A stretch of 64,000 nucleotides of DNA. It comes from Ashinkailepas kermadecensis (taxonomy: Eukaryota > Arthropoda > Thecostraca > Neolepadidae). A program made the position numbers and the translations under genes. Location of the stretch: positions 1-64,000 of the forward strand of contig JAOTOM010001615.1 in NCBI GenBank assembly GCA_034440615.1, given 5' to 3'. Positions 42,446 to 53,912 of the stretch are shown here, in pieces. The notes under the pieces were generated by a model, which saw only the letters and a program-made list of their open reading frames with translations, was not told the DNA's origin and searched no databases. Positions within the stretch are counted from its first letter, which is position 1, and each line of letters starts with the position of its first letter.

Positions 42446-43291
42446 GCAATATAACTATGTTGCATCATCCTTGATGCTTGTACTAAACTTTGCTGTAACA
42501 CAATGCCGAAACAGCAACGAATTAATCCTGTTCAGGTATGGATCGGTGTGGGGGAGGGGGAGATTTGTTCACCTGCCGTTCCCTAACCCATTGCGATAGG
42601 AGCGTGAAACTCGGTGTCATTCCCTATTCGTCCTTTGTATGCTTCGTGACAAAATTTTAATTTCGTAACTATACCAGAGGCGGCTACAGGAGCGAATATT
42701 TGGAGGCACCTCGAACAATTCTGCGAAAATTTTGGAACTGCACATACACCTGAATATTTTCATTGTTTTGCTGTTCGTGTGCCTATAATTTGGAATTAAG
42801 AATCAATAATTCGAAACCACGGGGAGGCGAAAATGAAGAACATGCGGCCAGGGGTCTCAAAGAGGAATTACGTATCATTTACGTTGTCATCGGGAAGTTG
42901 AGAGGGTGGGGCGAATTCAGGGTAATGTAATAATGCACCACAAGCAGTAGCGGACCTAGACGACTTCCCCGATGGTGGATCCAGGAGGTCACGAGAGATA
43001 TTCAAGACATTATATATTCAAACAAGTCCAAGCAATGATGCGACGAGGGTGATACTTTGCCAATGTCGGCTCAATGAGGGGAAATGTGAATTCAGGACGC
43101 ACGATTATAGTAAGTCGTGCGCAGTGGCAGATCCAGGATATGTTCACCATGGTCAATAATTGTCGTAGCCTTTCCACACAGCCCTCTCAAGATCCTCTCC
43201 GGAATAATTATCTAGCGATGCCTCTGAACAAAACTTCACAGTAAGTATTGGTATTGTGAAAGAATGACAATATAATACGTAGGTGCTGCAC
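42446..43291. other. Repeat-like sequence with hAT-type terminal motif
   Basis: CAGTGGCAGATCCAGG at 43132-43147 and CAGTAGCGGACCTAG near 42946 resemble terminal motifs of hAT-type transposons. I could not pair them into an element. Confidence 0.3.
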
Positions 43292-44201
43292 TTACCCCGT
43301 TTACATGAGCAGGAAAACTTCCGAATACGATGCGATTAAGAAAACTTGCGAAAATAATGCTCTTGTAAACGAGCTTTTGCGTAGCAAAACATGGCGAATA
43401 GCTTAACGCAAATTTACGCTTCGGTAGGTGGAAGTTTGCGATTAGTGCCAACCATAAACAAATAACGGTACAGCTGCAAGGGTCACGACACTTCTTGAGG
43501 CTATTCTCTGCTAAGTTTTGAGGAGATTTAGGGTAATTATAAAAATAAACGTCTTGTTTTTAATTATAATTGCAAACCTAGTTATCAAACACAAAAATCG
43601 GACATGTAACAGCTGAAATCGGCGCTTAAACGTCACATTATTAGTGCGTGCCCCAACCGTGAGTTTAAGATGTGGCGGAGTGTTCAACTTGCGGATTTGC
43701 TCCAGCGTTTGCATTCTGCTGATTTATCTCTTGGATTGCGTGGTGAACCTGATTTACCCTGTTCATTTGACCATTGCACAGTCTGGAACAATGCACCATT
43801 ACATAGTCTGGAACCTATACCATAGAGCATAGTCTGGCCTGGAAACAATGCACCGTTTGATTCACGAAGAAGAGAGGGCTATGTTGTCATCGACAACGTG
43901 TCATCGGCTACGTGAATCCTTCGAATTCACAGATTCCCTATATCTCTGCCGAAGAACCTCTACGTGGATCATTGATGATACATTGTGCCTGGGTACCCCG
44001 TTGCTCTAAGCAGGTGCGTCAGAAGTGCAAAAATGCGCCAAATATTCGGAACTTTTCACCACATTGCGTCAGCGTCAAATCGTAAAAATCCGATTAGGTG
44101 ACTGCTTTGCTCTTGTAAACAGGCCGCGCGATCGGAACTTTTGCGAATCGACCAGATCGAAATTTTCGTTTACGGCTGACCTGCTCATGTAAACGGGGTA
44201 A
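43292..44201. mobile_element. MITE with 22-bp perfect terminal inverted repeats
   Basis: The 22 bases at 43292-43313 (TTACCCCGTTTACATGAGC...) are the exact reverse complement of 44180-44201. The roughly 910-bp interior is AT-rich and carries no transposase. A subterminal motif GCTCTTGTAAAC occurs near both ends (about 43366 and 44109). I could not settle the target-site duplication, so the superfamily is open. Confidence 0.82.
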
Positions 44202-45075
44202 CTGATTGCGAAGAAGAATCAACCGCAAGGAATAAATTACACCCATTCCTCCATAGCCTTCGTCCATGTGCGGCATTCGCAGTAGTTGTACCTTGGCCAA
44301 TGGAGGGCCCCCCCCACCCCCTCCCCCAACCTGGTGTTTCCAAACTTAGCGTGATATGGATACGAAACAAAAACGGGCGTGTAGGGTGGGAGAGGATCTC
44401 GTGATTGGCACCCGATTTTTGTACCTTGGGGTGATTGGTTAACCTCAACCAGGCCAGTCAGTTTTTCGCAAAAATCAAGACTTTTCACGAGTGCATCGCA
44501 AACGCTTCCTCGACTGCAACAGATACACACTTGTAATTATGATCCGGGTGTCTGACGGTGCTTTACGGGGGTGAAATGACATATATCAAGCTCCATTTAA
44601 AGCAGAGATCACGGGTCAAGCCAAGCCAGTGGCAGACTCCGCATTTGAAAACTGTATAGAATATTGGTTGAAACCACTGCTTGTACCAACCCCAGGATAA
44701 AAATGGACTGCTATTTCGAATTCAAGACTTAAAATGATCCTAAATATTCTGTCAACATAAAAATGTCATCCGAGGTCACCTTACGTCAATAATCTTGAAT
44801 GACCTTGGAATGGTGCAGAGCAATGTTCGAATACCAATCCAAGCATCCATAAGCCTAAATCGCAGAAAATGTGTAGCTTTGGGTCACAATGTCATGTCAA
44901 GATGCGAAAATCCGCTAATTCGTTCAAAATAGCCGGAAATGTTCCCGTTTATGACATCATAACTCCGTCAGCTGACATAACCAAGCAAAGACGAATTACC
45001 AGAAGCCCTGGAAAGGACGCCCCAGATGGTATCGAAACAGATGGTATCGAAAATTGTCATGTGTTCCACTGCGCA
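44202..45075. other. No recognisable feature
   Basis: C-rich run near 44308-44334 and AGGTCA-like half-sites near 44773. No gene is supported. Confidence 0.3.
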
Positions 45076-45185
45076 TTTGGGAAGCTATCCACGAAAAACT
45101 TATCAACCCCCTCCACTGGCGAGAGCTACGTTTGGGAAGCTATCTACGAAAAACCTATCAGCCCCTTCCACTGGCGAGAGCTACG
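45076..45185. repeat. Tandem duplication, 55-bp unit
   Basis: Two units carry GGGAAGCTATC.ACGAAAAAC and CCACTGGCGAGAGCTACG. Just upstream, GATGGTATCGAAA is also duplicated. Confidence 0.9.
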
Positions 45186-45474
45186 CTCTTGGCTATGCCC
45201 TTGGCTATTTTACATTTGCATGTATGCACATCAAGTATTGTGTTAGACCATTAAGAATAATTTATGCCCATTCATGCACAATTTTACCGATGCAAAATAC
45301 AAACACAGTCCCAAATGGTTTTCATCAAATTCCCCCCTTCCACCACCCTATCATGTTTTGTCTCGTGACTTCGCCAATGGGAACATTGTACATTTTAACA
45401 TTGTAAATGTTTTAATTCTGATTTGACCAGTGGAGTTCGATTAAACTATTCAGTTCTGATATTGACCCAATAGA

Positions 45475-45525
45475 TTACGAGATATTAGGAGGGAGCGGAA
45501 TCCACCCCTCCGCTACAGGTCCAGG
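45475..45525. mobile_element. Decayed end of a TTAA-type element
   Basis: ACGAGATATTAGGAGGG..GGAATCCACCCC matches the subterminal hairpin context of the 31.5- and 38.8-kb elements (CGAGATCTTAGGGGGG..GGAATCCGCCCC). The outer terminal motif has eroded. Confidence 0.4.
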
Positions 45526-45529
45526 TCTA

Positions 45530-48500
45530 AGCGAGCCCTACCGTAGTATTATCAAGCTGAAGAGATTTTCCGCTAAGAAAGATTTCAAGCGAGACTCTAC
45601 TGCCAAACTGAATATTCAATGAGCCATATGCGTTTCTAGCTGAGTGCGCGTTGATGTAAATGAGATTTCACCAGCTTTGACTAACGCCACTTTCATTGCG
45701 TCATTTTGAAGCTTTAAAGGAAGCTTAGCAGAAATTAACTTTTCGTTGAAATAAACAATAGTGTGAGTCACCTCTCTTTTTTACATGCTTTGCACTTGCA
45801 AATAATTTCTGTTCGGGAACTGTTGCGACGCTCCTCAGTTGATCACTGCATCGAAGTGCAAACGTATTGTGTTGGGCGTTTGTGTACAGCCCACGACGCC
45901 GGTCATTGCACACTAGAAATACGCAGACTGCATGCCAAATTTGGTCATCGATGAATTTATGACTTTGTGCACTACTATTATTTGTTGAAGTTATTTAATT
46001 CCTACTTCTGGTGTTGCCCTTGATTTGTTACTATCACGTTATTTGATGATCTCGGCGTTACCTTGTTCTGCCTTCAAGGTTCCCTGGCTGTCTCGCCGTA
46101 AAATATAGCCATATTTGGCTCCCATCGAACTTAATGCGGATTAGAAAACCGTACGCGAAGCACCAGCGTAAGATGGTCGCTTAAGCTGTACCTGCAGCAT
46201 GATCGCCGTCAAGTTGGGATGACTCAGGATTGCAAGTTGCATGCTTTATGATGCATCGTTAGAGCAGCATAGGACACATGGAGATATTCCAGGCAAAGGG
46301 CGAAAGAGCCGCTGCTCGATACTCAGCTCCGCTCCGCCATTAGGTTGGACTCCGTGTGTTGTTGCAGCTGCAGCGCGGCAGAGTGCTTATCCACGACTTG
46401 TGTCCGAACACCGCGCGCAACTAGATTGCGCACTTAACGTGTCAGAGCAGTCGCATGTGGTTGAGTATGCTTCAACATCTGATAGTGCCAACTTCGCTCT
46501 CAGACTCTCTGAGCTGCCGCCTGCGAATAGAATGAATATGTAGTTTCGACTGTGTGCCGATAGATGCTGTGGACACAAGCCAGACGCCTGTTACAAAGCA
46601 ATGCAATTAATTTAGCCGCGTATATGAAGATGGGGCCATGTAACCATGACAGTAATGGTACAGGTTGTCCAATGCCTTACAAATATTATGCGACATTTGA
46701 AACGTATCTTCCAGACACGTTTCAAATGGCGCAACGTTGCCGGCAACTGCGAACTACGAACTGCGAACTTATTTCTTTCCTTTTGTTTTCATGTTGATTT
46801 TGTTCAGTCCCGGGCATGTATTCGTTATGTGGCGCGTGCATTTGCGATAAATAAAGGAACGTTTCTGTGTTGAAGTTTGGTATATTTAGGATGCTTGACG
46901 TAGCATCGTGTGTGATCGCATTATGATTTGTAATGCAGGTGTGAACGTGTACTTTGCGTGCGCATTGTAGGTGGGGGCATCCGTAACTGGGCATTGGTCT
47001 GTGAGTGCTTCTTCTAATAAGCATGAACATAAACAGATGGCTTTACTGCAGTGTATTGTGAGTCATGATACTGTCTTTAAATACTCCGGAGTACTCAATT
47101 TGTTTCAGAATATCATACCAGGAGCTGCCTTATAATATTGCTATGCAAAAGTATCTCTCTTATCTGAAACAGCCACACTCCACGGACGAAATAATCCATT
47201 TGCCTTCCACTTCATCATTGCCTGGAGTTTCATGATAGCTTCATGTGCGGCAGAGTACGAGTGAGCGTATGCGTATCGCATTCTCAGAGACGTGTTTTAG
47301 TTCCGGCGGCATATAAAGTCTCGACATCAACATTTAATCGCTGCGAGTGAGACCACCGCGAGCAGTGATGACATTGTCCACTTCCACACTGTGCGGCCGA
47401 GCCGCTGGGGTGACGGTGGGTGGAACTTTATGTTTGGGAGGCGCTGCCTGCTCTCAAGCCGACGAGATACGAAGGACGTGGCGCGCGTTAGAGGCGCAGA
47501 TAACACTGTGGTGGGCTCTGACAGGTACTGGCCCCATCGGTACTAGTGTTTGGCCGCCGCACCGCACGCCCACGAGCGGGGAAACTCTTCTGAGTGGAAC
47601 TGCGTCGCCAATGAATTACTTCATGCTTGCAGTGTGGAACACAGTGGGTTGGGAAAATACAGATTCACGGATTGTATGTTAGGATTATGGAACATTTTTA
47701 TGAGATGCAAAATTGGAAGTACGACACAAAATATTGATCCGACACAGATAATATCCCGAACAGCCAAAAGGTCCAAGGATCGTAGTCAATCTAATCGTTG
47801 GATCTTTTGGTCAAGCGTATAATATAGAGATAATGGGCGATCACGAAATTATTGAAAGATTTCGGGAAATAAAAATAAATGGTTTTAATTCATGTTTCTC
47901 CATAAAATCCGTCGAGTAGGAGTGTAATGTTATTTCATCTTGTATTACAAACAAAGGAATACCCTATGCAATTTCCTATGAGGAATCTATATTGCATGGT
48001 CGTGATTTGAGGAAAAAATCACCTGAAGCAAGTTTGCAGGCGCTATTCGTCGGAGAAATTTGATAGACCAGCTATCGAATCAATCGAGTCAACAGCATGG
48101 GATGGGCAACTTTTGATTTCTTTTAGGTTTCCTGAGCAGGAGAGGAAGGAGAAGCTATGATATCTCCCCGAGGGTTTTCGAAGCAGCACCAAAACAAAGT
48201 AACTTGAGCAAGAACCGAGAGTGACTGCAAACGCACCGTACCATCAGCGCTGCCAGAATCTTGAGATGAAGACGAGACAAGCAGCGGCTCCGATCTTCGC
48301 TCCAGGTTATGTGTTCCATGGAAATGCAACAATCAATATTCAGCAATAAGGGATATTGTTAGCGAAGGTGATATCTTCATTGTTTATCGTTAATACACAA
48401 GGACCCTGACCTACATTTAGATGTATTGAAATGTTTTCTCAATGGCTCTGTTTATCAGGATATGACAAAAAAAACACCTGCCATTGCTTTTCTGATTCGT

Positions 48501-48885
48501 GTCTTCTTTTATATCTGAAGACGTAGCGATCAGAATATCTGGTAAAGCCTGGTTAAAGTTCTAATAAGCTTAATAAATATGATTTCAACGTAATTAGATT
48601 GTGCTGGAGACGTACTTAAGTGAAATTACCAATGCGTTTTTTCTTCTCAAATTTGCTGGCACCGGTCGGCCTATGATACAAAATAATAATCCTTAACTTA
48701 TCAGCATGCAAGATGGATTATACTTTGCATTCGATGTTCGCATCTTCAAACTCGACGACTTCGAGTCTTCGACTTAATTCATTGATTAATTGATGAGTGT
48801 GGGGGATGCTGGTCCCCGTGTTATTGTTGAAACTTGGACCTTTATGTTTTTCATCGTACTAGTAAATTGAGTATTATTTTACCTA
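45530..48885. other. No recognised gene over 3.3 kb
   Basis: Unique-looking, AT-leaning sequence with open frames up to about 110 codons, none recognisable. A TATATAAAG-like promoter motif (CATATAAAGTC) occurs at about 47310, with a 111-codon frame after it. This alone does not support a gene. Confidence 0.3.
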
Positions 48886-48950
48886 TATAGTATTATATCA
48901 TATCATATCATAATGCTAGTATTATATTATACTATATAGGCTGTACCTAG
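48886..48950. repeat. AT-rich (ATATC)n-like run
   Basis: Three to four TCATA-type units are flanked by TATAGTATTATA sequences. It lies beyond the 3' side of the minus-strand CR1-like element and could be near its end. Confidence 0.6.
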
Positions 48951-49062
48951 CAGTGGATTTAGCACCTTCCTTTGTGATGTGATACTGATGAGATTGGCTA
49001 TGGTAACACAATGGGGCATGATTGGAGGAGTTTGGAATTGTTGAGGAGTGTCTTATGTAATA

Positions 49063-49530
49063 TCAGGTGAATGGTGCTAGGTAGGCTGGGATATATAGTT
49101 CCATTGGAACTTGACATAATGAATAGATTGGCGTGTGACCATATACTTTTCTAGTATCATTTCTAGATAGGCTTAACCCAGATGGGCCCCTGTGGCCCTT
49201 ATTAAGCCTTAACACTGTATGCACTTTTATAGCTATCATCCCATATCTATGTCTTTTTTCTAAGGATAGGGGCTCCATGCCTGTACAGAATATTCTAAGT
49301 GGGGTCGCACATAGGCCAAGCACATCATTTGCTTCTTTGTTCTTATACATCACACTCCTATTCATGATTCCCAACATTCTGATTGTCCTATTCCTAGCTG
49401 AGACACATTGTTTTTCTACTTTAAGATCATTTGAAACTAACACACCTAAATCTCTTTCCTCTTCAATAACATCCAATTTCCTACCTCCCATTGTATATCT
49501 GAAAGTCTCACCTTCAGACCCAAGATGCAT
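49063..49530 (-). pseudogene. CR1-like ORF2, RT thumb / C-terminal region
   Basis: The frame from 49530 downward reads MHLGSEGETFRYTMGGRKLD and EEERDLGVLVSNDLKVEKQC, the conserved post-palm region of CR1-type reverse transcriptases, then MLGIMNRSVMYKNKEA. Near 49330 the expected YVRPHLEYSVQAWSPY motif is found in another frame, so a frameshift lies there and the rest of this open frame is out of phase. It is also one frame off from the palm region upstream. Confidence 0.85.
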
Positions 49531-49550
49531 AACCTTGCATTTTTAATAGT

Positions 49551-50429
49551 TTAAAAACATCTGTCATCGGTCTGCCATCGATCAGCCCACTTTTTTAGGT
49601 CCTCCAAGTCTAGTTGAATATTACTAGATTGCTCACTACTGTTACCCACTCCTACCAATTTGATGTCATCAGCAAATTTGAACACCCTATTCATCAGCCC
49701 CACCTCAATGTTAGTCACAAAGATGATAAAGAGAAGTGGCCCTAGAACAGAGCTCTGTGGCACTCCACTCAGAACATCCTTCCATTCAGATTTACATCTA
49801 TGTAACACTACCCTTTGCTTTCTTCCCCTTAACCATGCTTCAATCGAACCTAGAACCTTACCATCAATTCCATGCTGTTTTAGATGCTGAATTAGATGCC
49901 CATGTGGAACTTTATCAAAAGCTTTGCTAAAGTCCAAGTACGATACATCCATCCCGCTTTGATTGTCTACTTCCTTAGCTACATGCTCCATCAACTCCAA
50001 TAGGTTAGTTAAACAAGATCCTTGAGATCGAACTCCATGTTGTGCATCCCTTAGAAGGTTGTGCCTATCTAAATGAGTCTAGATATTCTGTTTCACAAGT
50101 TTTGATAGTACCTTGCAAACTATTGAGGTCAAACTGACTGGCCTGTAGTTTCCCCCACACCTCACATTTCCCATTTTGAAAATCGGTGCTACATTGGCAT
50201 GTCGCCAATCTTCCGGCACTTCAGAATACTCTATAGAACGCCTGAACTGATACCTATAGGGAACTGCCAATGTTTTAGCACATTCTACTAAGATCCTAGC
50301 GTATATATCATCTGGCCCAGAAGCTTTATTAGGTTTTATACTCTGCAACTGTTTTTCTACAGCTTCTGTTGTTATTGTTAGATCCTCCAACCTTTCACCT
50401 ACTCTGGCATTGCTTTCAGTTGTTTCCAA
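49551..50429 (-). pseudogene. CR1-like ORF2, reverse transcriptase fingers and palm
   Basis: The first part (50429-50079) has SIKPNKASGPDDIYARIL, DWRHANVAPIFK and NYRPVSLTSIVCKVLSKLV. A single TAG near 50078 follows, then in the same frame QHGVRSQGSCLTNLLE leads into the second part (50000-49551) with VSYLDFSKAFDKVPH (motif A Asp23), SGVPQSSVLGPLLF (motif B, Ser for the usual Gly of PQG) and FKFADDIKL (motif C Asp111-Asp112). All three catalytic aspartates are present, so this palm is much better preserved than that of the plus-strand element. Confidence 0.92.
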
Positions 50430-50465
50430 TGTACCAATGTTCTCTTTAGTAAAGACTGATTAAAA

Positions 50466-51640
50466 TTATTTGCTTACGGATTCCACTATATCACAATCAT
50501 CAACCAATATTTTACCATCTACCTCTCGTAGCCCTACATTACACTTTTTAGACTTCAATTTGTAAAAACTAAAGAACCTCTTAGCATTGCCTGCTGACAA
50601 TTCACGAGCTAATTTGATTTCAGCCAGTCTTTTAGATACTCTAACACACCTCCTAACTTTATTTCTGGCCATTCTGTATGATTCTAGATTGTTCTCAGAG
50701 TTAAAATCTTTAGGGTTCTTAAATGTCTGCTTCTTTGACTCCAGCAAATGTTTTACTTCCTCGGTCAGCCATGAAGGGTGCTTAATCTTGTTTAATATAA
50801 TCTGCCTATTGGAAATGGACCTATCCTGACCTTGGAACATTTTGTCTTTTACCACTCTCCACATTTCATGGGCATCTAAGCCCCTCAATAACTCTTCCCA
50901 ATCAATATCATTTAGGTAGTTCCTGAACTCATTGCAGTTCCCCTTAGCAAAATTTGGAATCAATGCTTTATTAACTTCTACACTTCCAACATGTAAGGAA
51001 AAGCGTATAATGTTGTCATCACTATTACCAAACTTCTCTCCTATGCTTACATTCTGTACAACATGTTCCTTATTTGTAAGCACCAGATTTAACATTTAAT
51101 TTTACCTTGTAGGTTCATGTGTCATTTCAAAGGAAAACATTTCCTCGAAACAAGCTATGGAACTTCTTCCTGACTTGCTTAAGCATCTAGTTTTGTCTCC
51201 CATCCTTGCTATGCTGAAGTCCACCAACAATACAGTTCTCCCATGCATTCTCCTACTTATATCTTCCTGCATCAACCTGTCAGTGTTTTAATTCTGGTCT
51301 GGTGGCCTATAAAATGCCCCAGTTATAAATCTTATTCCATTCTTCAGAATGATATCTAACCACAAACATTCTACTCTTTCACTATGTACCCTATCCTCTA
51401 CAGAATGACATTTCATTACTTGCCTCACATACAAGAGTATCCCACCTCCTATCCTTCCCTTCCTTTGATGAACATGCATGCTGTAGCCGGTCAATTAAAA
51501 TTCTTGCAAGTTATCTCCAAAATTGCTTTCAATAGCCCATGCCTGAGTAATGCATACCAAATCTAGCTTTTCAGACAACACATTTGCATGCAGTTCCCCA
51601 ATTTTGTTCCTAACACTTCTGACATTTGCATAAAAACATG
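50466..51640 (-). pseudogene. CR1-like ORF2, APE-type endonuclease and linker (dead)
   Basis: From about 51625 downward the translation reads YANVRSVRNKIGELHANVL, then KLDLVCITQAWAI. The catalytic Glu of the usual ITETW motif is Gln here. A TAA before LTGYS interrupts the frame (near 51495). The frame then gives GGGILLYVRQVM, LWLDIILKNG and FITGAFYRPPDQ. VDFSIARMGDKTR is readable between 51280 and 51100. NLVLTNKEHVVQNVSIGEK and NSDDNIIRFSL follow; the catalytic His of SDHN is Asp. The linker down to 50466 carries PSWLTEEVKHLLESKKQ and RFFSFYKLKSKK, as in CR1 relatives. Endonuclease activity should be lost. Confidence 0.88.
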
Positions 51641-51739
51641 ACAGCTATTCCTTTCCTTGCTTGCAATACTTCTCTCTTTATCAGCTATAACACCCATGCC
51701 CTGCCTAGTTTCCTTGTTTCATACCCAGAGCCGCCTCAT

Positions 51740-52569
51740 ACGTATTGCTGAGCAATTCCGCTCCTCTCTTGCTCAGATGTAGCCCATCTAAAGCAAACAT
51801 TTCAGCCCTTCCCAAAAAATCCCCTCATAGATCCCAGAACTTCACCCCAAGCTCTTCACAAATCTTAGCGACCCTGCTATTCAGTCCAATGGCCCTATAA
51901 TACCATTCTACACCTGCACTTACCATAGGAAGTATGGATGTTACCACTACTATCTTCCTACTTCTTGCTATCCTACCTGTCAAATCCCTGTACTCTTTTA
52001 TTGTTTCGTCAGTTTTACGTCTTCTTACATCATTCACACCAACATGTACAATTACTGTTGCACCCTCTCCACTTCCCTTCATTACTCCCTCTAACATATC
52101 CCCAACATCCTTTACTAGGGCACCTGGGATGCAAACCCGAGTCCTTCCACTCGCATTCCTACTGCAAAATGATCGATCTGTGTACCTAACTCTGGAGTTC
52201 TGGAGACTAAAACCTCCCTCTCTCTCTCCCTCTCTTCATCACTCACACCTCCACCCCCAGCATCATTTATCTCCCCCTCTTGCAATACCTTAAACCTATT
52301 CTTCATTTCAAAGCCTATTTCTACTTTCCTTAGAGCTATTCTAGTACTCTTACGTCTAGTTACTCTACACTCTCTACTTTCCTGGGCCTCACTACCACCA
52401 TCCCTACCACTCCCCGACTCCTGCACCTGGCTAGCCCGACCCTCCTTACCTATGATGGGCCCTGCTACTAAACTCCTCAGACGCTCCATCTCCCTTATGA
52501 GCATATCTAACGTACTACACAAGTCTCCAATGGCCCACGGCACTTACACTTTCCACAGTCACATTCCAT
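51740..52569 (-). pseudogene. CR1-like ORF1 with Cys-rich start and SGNH esterase domain
   Basis: The likely start is ATG at 52569, giving MECDCGKCKC, a Cys-rich N-terminus of the type that precedes esterase domains in CR1/L2-group ORF1 proteins. A frameshift follows within about 30 codons; then comes a helical segment LDMLIREMERLRSLV and a charged linker. The esterase part shows VRYTDRSFCSR and TRVCIPGALVKDVGDML, then VIVHVGVNDVRRRKTDE (block III with Asn), and after a TGA at about 51825, ALDGLHLSKRGAELL (block V Asp and His). Block I, normally GDS, reads QNS here. The domain is therefore probably inactive, although the Asp-His pair remains. Confidence 0.85.
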
Positions 52570-52660
52570 GTTTTGTCTGTGTTTTTGGTTTTTAATGTTT
52601 CAATTTGTCTGTTTTTGTTTTTGCTATTCTTATCAGTAACTAAGTGTCTATTGTCCGCTT

Positions 52661-53020
52661 TTGGCGCAAAACAACACCGTGAATGCCACCATTCCACGGT
52701 TATCTAAAGTAAGCACACTATTCCACAAGACTAAATAAATTATGATAAGAAAGAATTAGTATTATCTAATTTAATTTATAATACCTACATATAGGAAAGA
52801 AGGCAACAAGCTATCTACAAAATAAAAATAAAGACGAACTTAAGAGCGAAACTACACCGTGAACGCAACAATTTCAAGGTTATATAATGTAAACGATATA
52901 CACCGTAAGACTAAATGAACTATGATAAGAAAAATAATATTTCATAACTTAACTTATAATACATACACACATAAAAAAAATACTAACAAGCTATCTACAA
53001 AATAAACACAATAACTTATC
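52661..53020 (-). repeat. 180-bp tandem duplication upstream of CR1-like ORF1
   Basis: Two diverged copies lie exactly 180 bases apart. ACACCGTGAATGC..GGTTAT at 52675 and ACACCGTGAACGC..GGTTAT at 52855 match, as do AAGACTAAAT.AA.TATGATAAG and AACAAGCTATCTACAAAATAAA. A third start may follow near 53020. Located 5' of ORF1, the units could be promoter monomers of the element. Confidence 0.85.
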
Positions 53021-53160
53021 TTAATCGCCAGTGGTCCATTCTTCTTTTTACCCTCGGCGTCCTCAACCAGTCCTCCCCATGCCTGGGAGTCGCGCGAACA
53101 CGTCCGTCTGGAACAAGAGCAGAACCGTGAGTTATCGCTTGAAGATGTTGGACTTCTCAT

Positions 53161-53673
53161 GCAAAAGATAACTTATCTTGCATGATGATCGTTAAATCTT
53201 CTATATATCCAACACAGCGATTACGTTATCCTGTCTGACGTCGAAACATAACCGTAAAGCCAGCTGCGTGCTATGATAGATATTCCCAAGAATCGGCACT
53301 GGTGGGCAGCAATGCTTAGTCTGTGGGCAGCGCTGGCCGGTTGAACTGGTATATCATATCACATCACATCACAAGTGTGCCTATGTTTTGGAGGTGATAT
53401 GTTTGTCCACTGATGAACAAAATATAAATTTTGGAACTAGTCTGGATGTAGCATGCACATAGCAATATAAATAATTCAGTGAATTACGAATCCTGTACAC
53501 GAGCTTTCGTTTATGAAACGAAACATTCCCGTTGGGCCACGAATAGCTCAGAGAGACAAGGATCCAACCGCACCCAGCAGTCCTTGCTTGGAGCAGTTGT
53601 CAAAGAAGCATGACGTCAACTCAATTAGGACCCGTCGATAGTGTCACATCGTAGACGGAGAGGTGCAGGTTGA
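53161..53673. other. No recognisable feature apart from a short ATATC-like run
   Basis: A (CATAT/CACAT)CA run lies at about 53350-53372. Nothing else is supported. Confidence 0.35.
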
Positions 53674-53912
53674 CGCTGACAACGACACAGAGTTCTGGGA
53701 ACCTTCACAGCGAAGTGTCAGATTACGACGACACAGAGTTCTGGGAACCTTCACAGCTAAGTGTCAGATTACGACGACACAGAGTTCTGGGAACCTTCAC
53801 AGCTAAGTGTCAGATTACGACGATACAGAGTTCTGGGAACCTTCACAGCTAAGTGTCAGATTACGACGACACAGAGTTCTTGGAACCTTCACAGCTAAGT
53901 GTCAGATTGCGC
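53674..53912. repeat. Minisatellite, 46-bp unit, ~5 copies
   Basis: Units contain CGACACAGAGTTCTGGGAAC and CTTCACAGCTAAGTGTCAG with few changes. Confidence 0.95.

Larger units (their letters stand above)
49063..53160 (-). mobile_element. CR1-like non-LTR retrotransposon (minus strand), inactive
   Basis: On the minus strand the order is: a duplicated 180-bp block, ORF1 (Cys-rich start, then SGNH esterase motifs), ORF2 endonuclease and reverse transcriptase. No RNase H follows. An esterase-containing ORF1 next to an APE-endonuclease/RT ORF2 is known from CR1/L2-group elements. The frame is interrupted by single stops and frameshifts, but most motifs remain readable. The 3' end is not defined: the thumb region loses frame at about 49330, and no terminal tail or target duplication is clear. 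The 5' limit near 53160 is also approximate. Confidence 0.87.

Noticed and set aside
42446..44630. A complete hAT element from the CAGTGGCAGATC-like motifs
   Set aside because: The motifs at 43132, about 44627 and about 34424 could not be paired into inverted ends with an 8-bp duplication.
47305..47700. Promoter plus small gene (TATA-like motif and 111-codon frame)
   Set aside because: A single TATA-like motif is common by chance. The frame has no recognisable domain and no further support.
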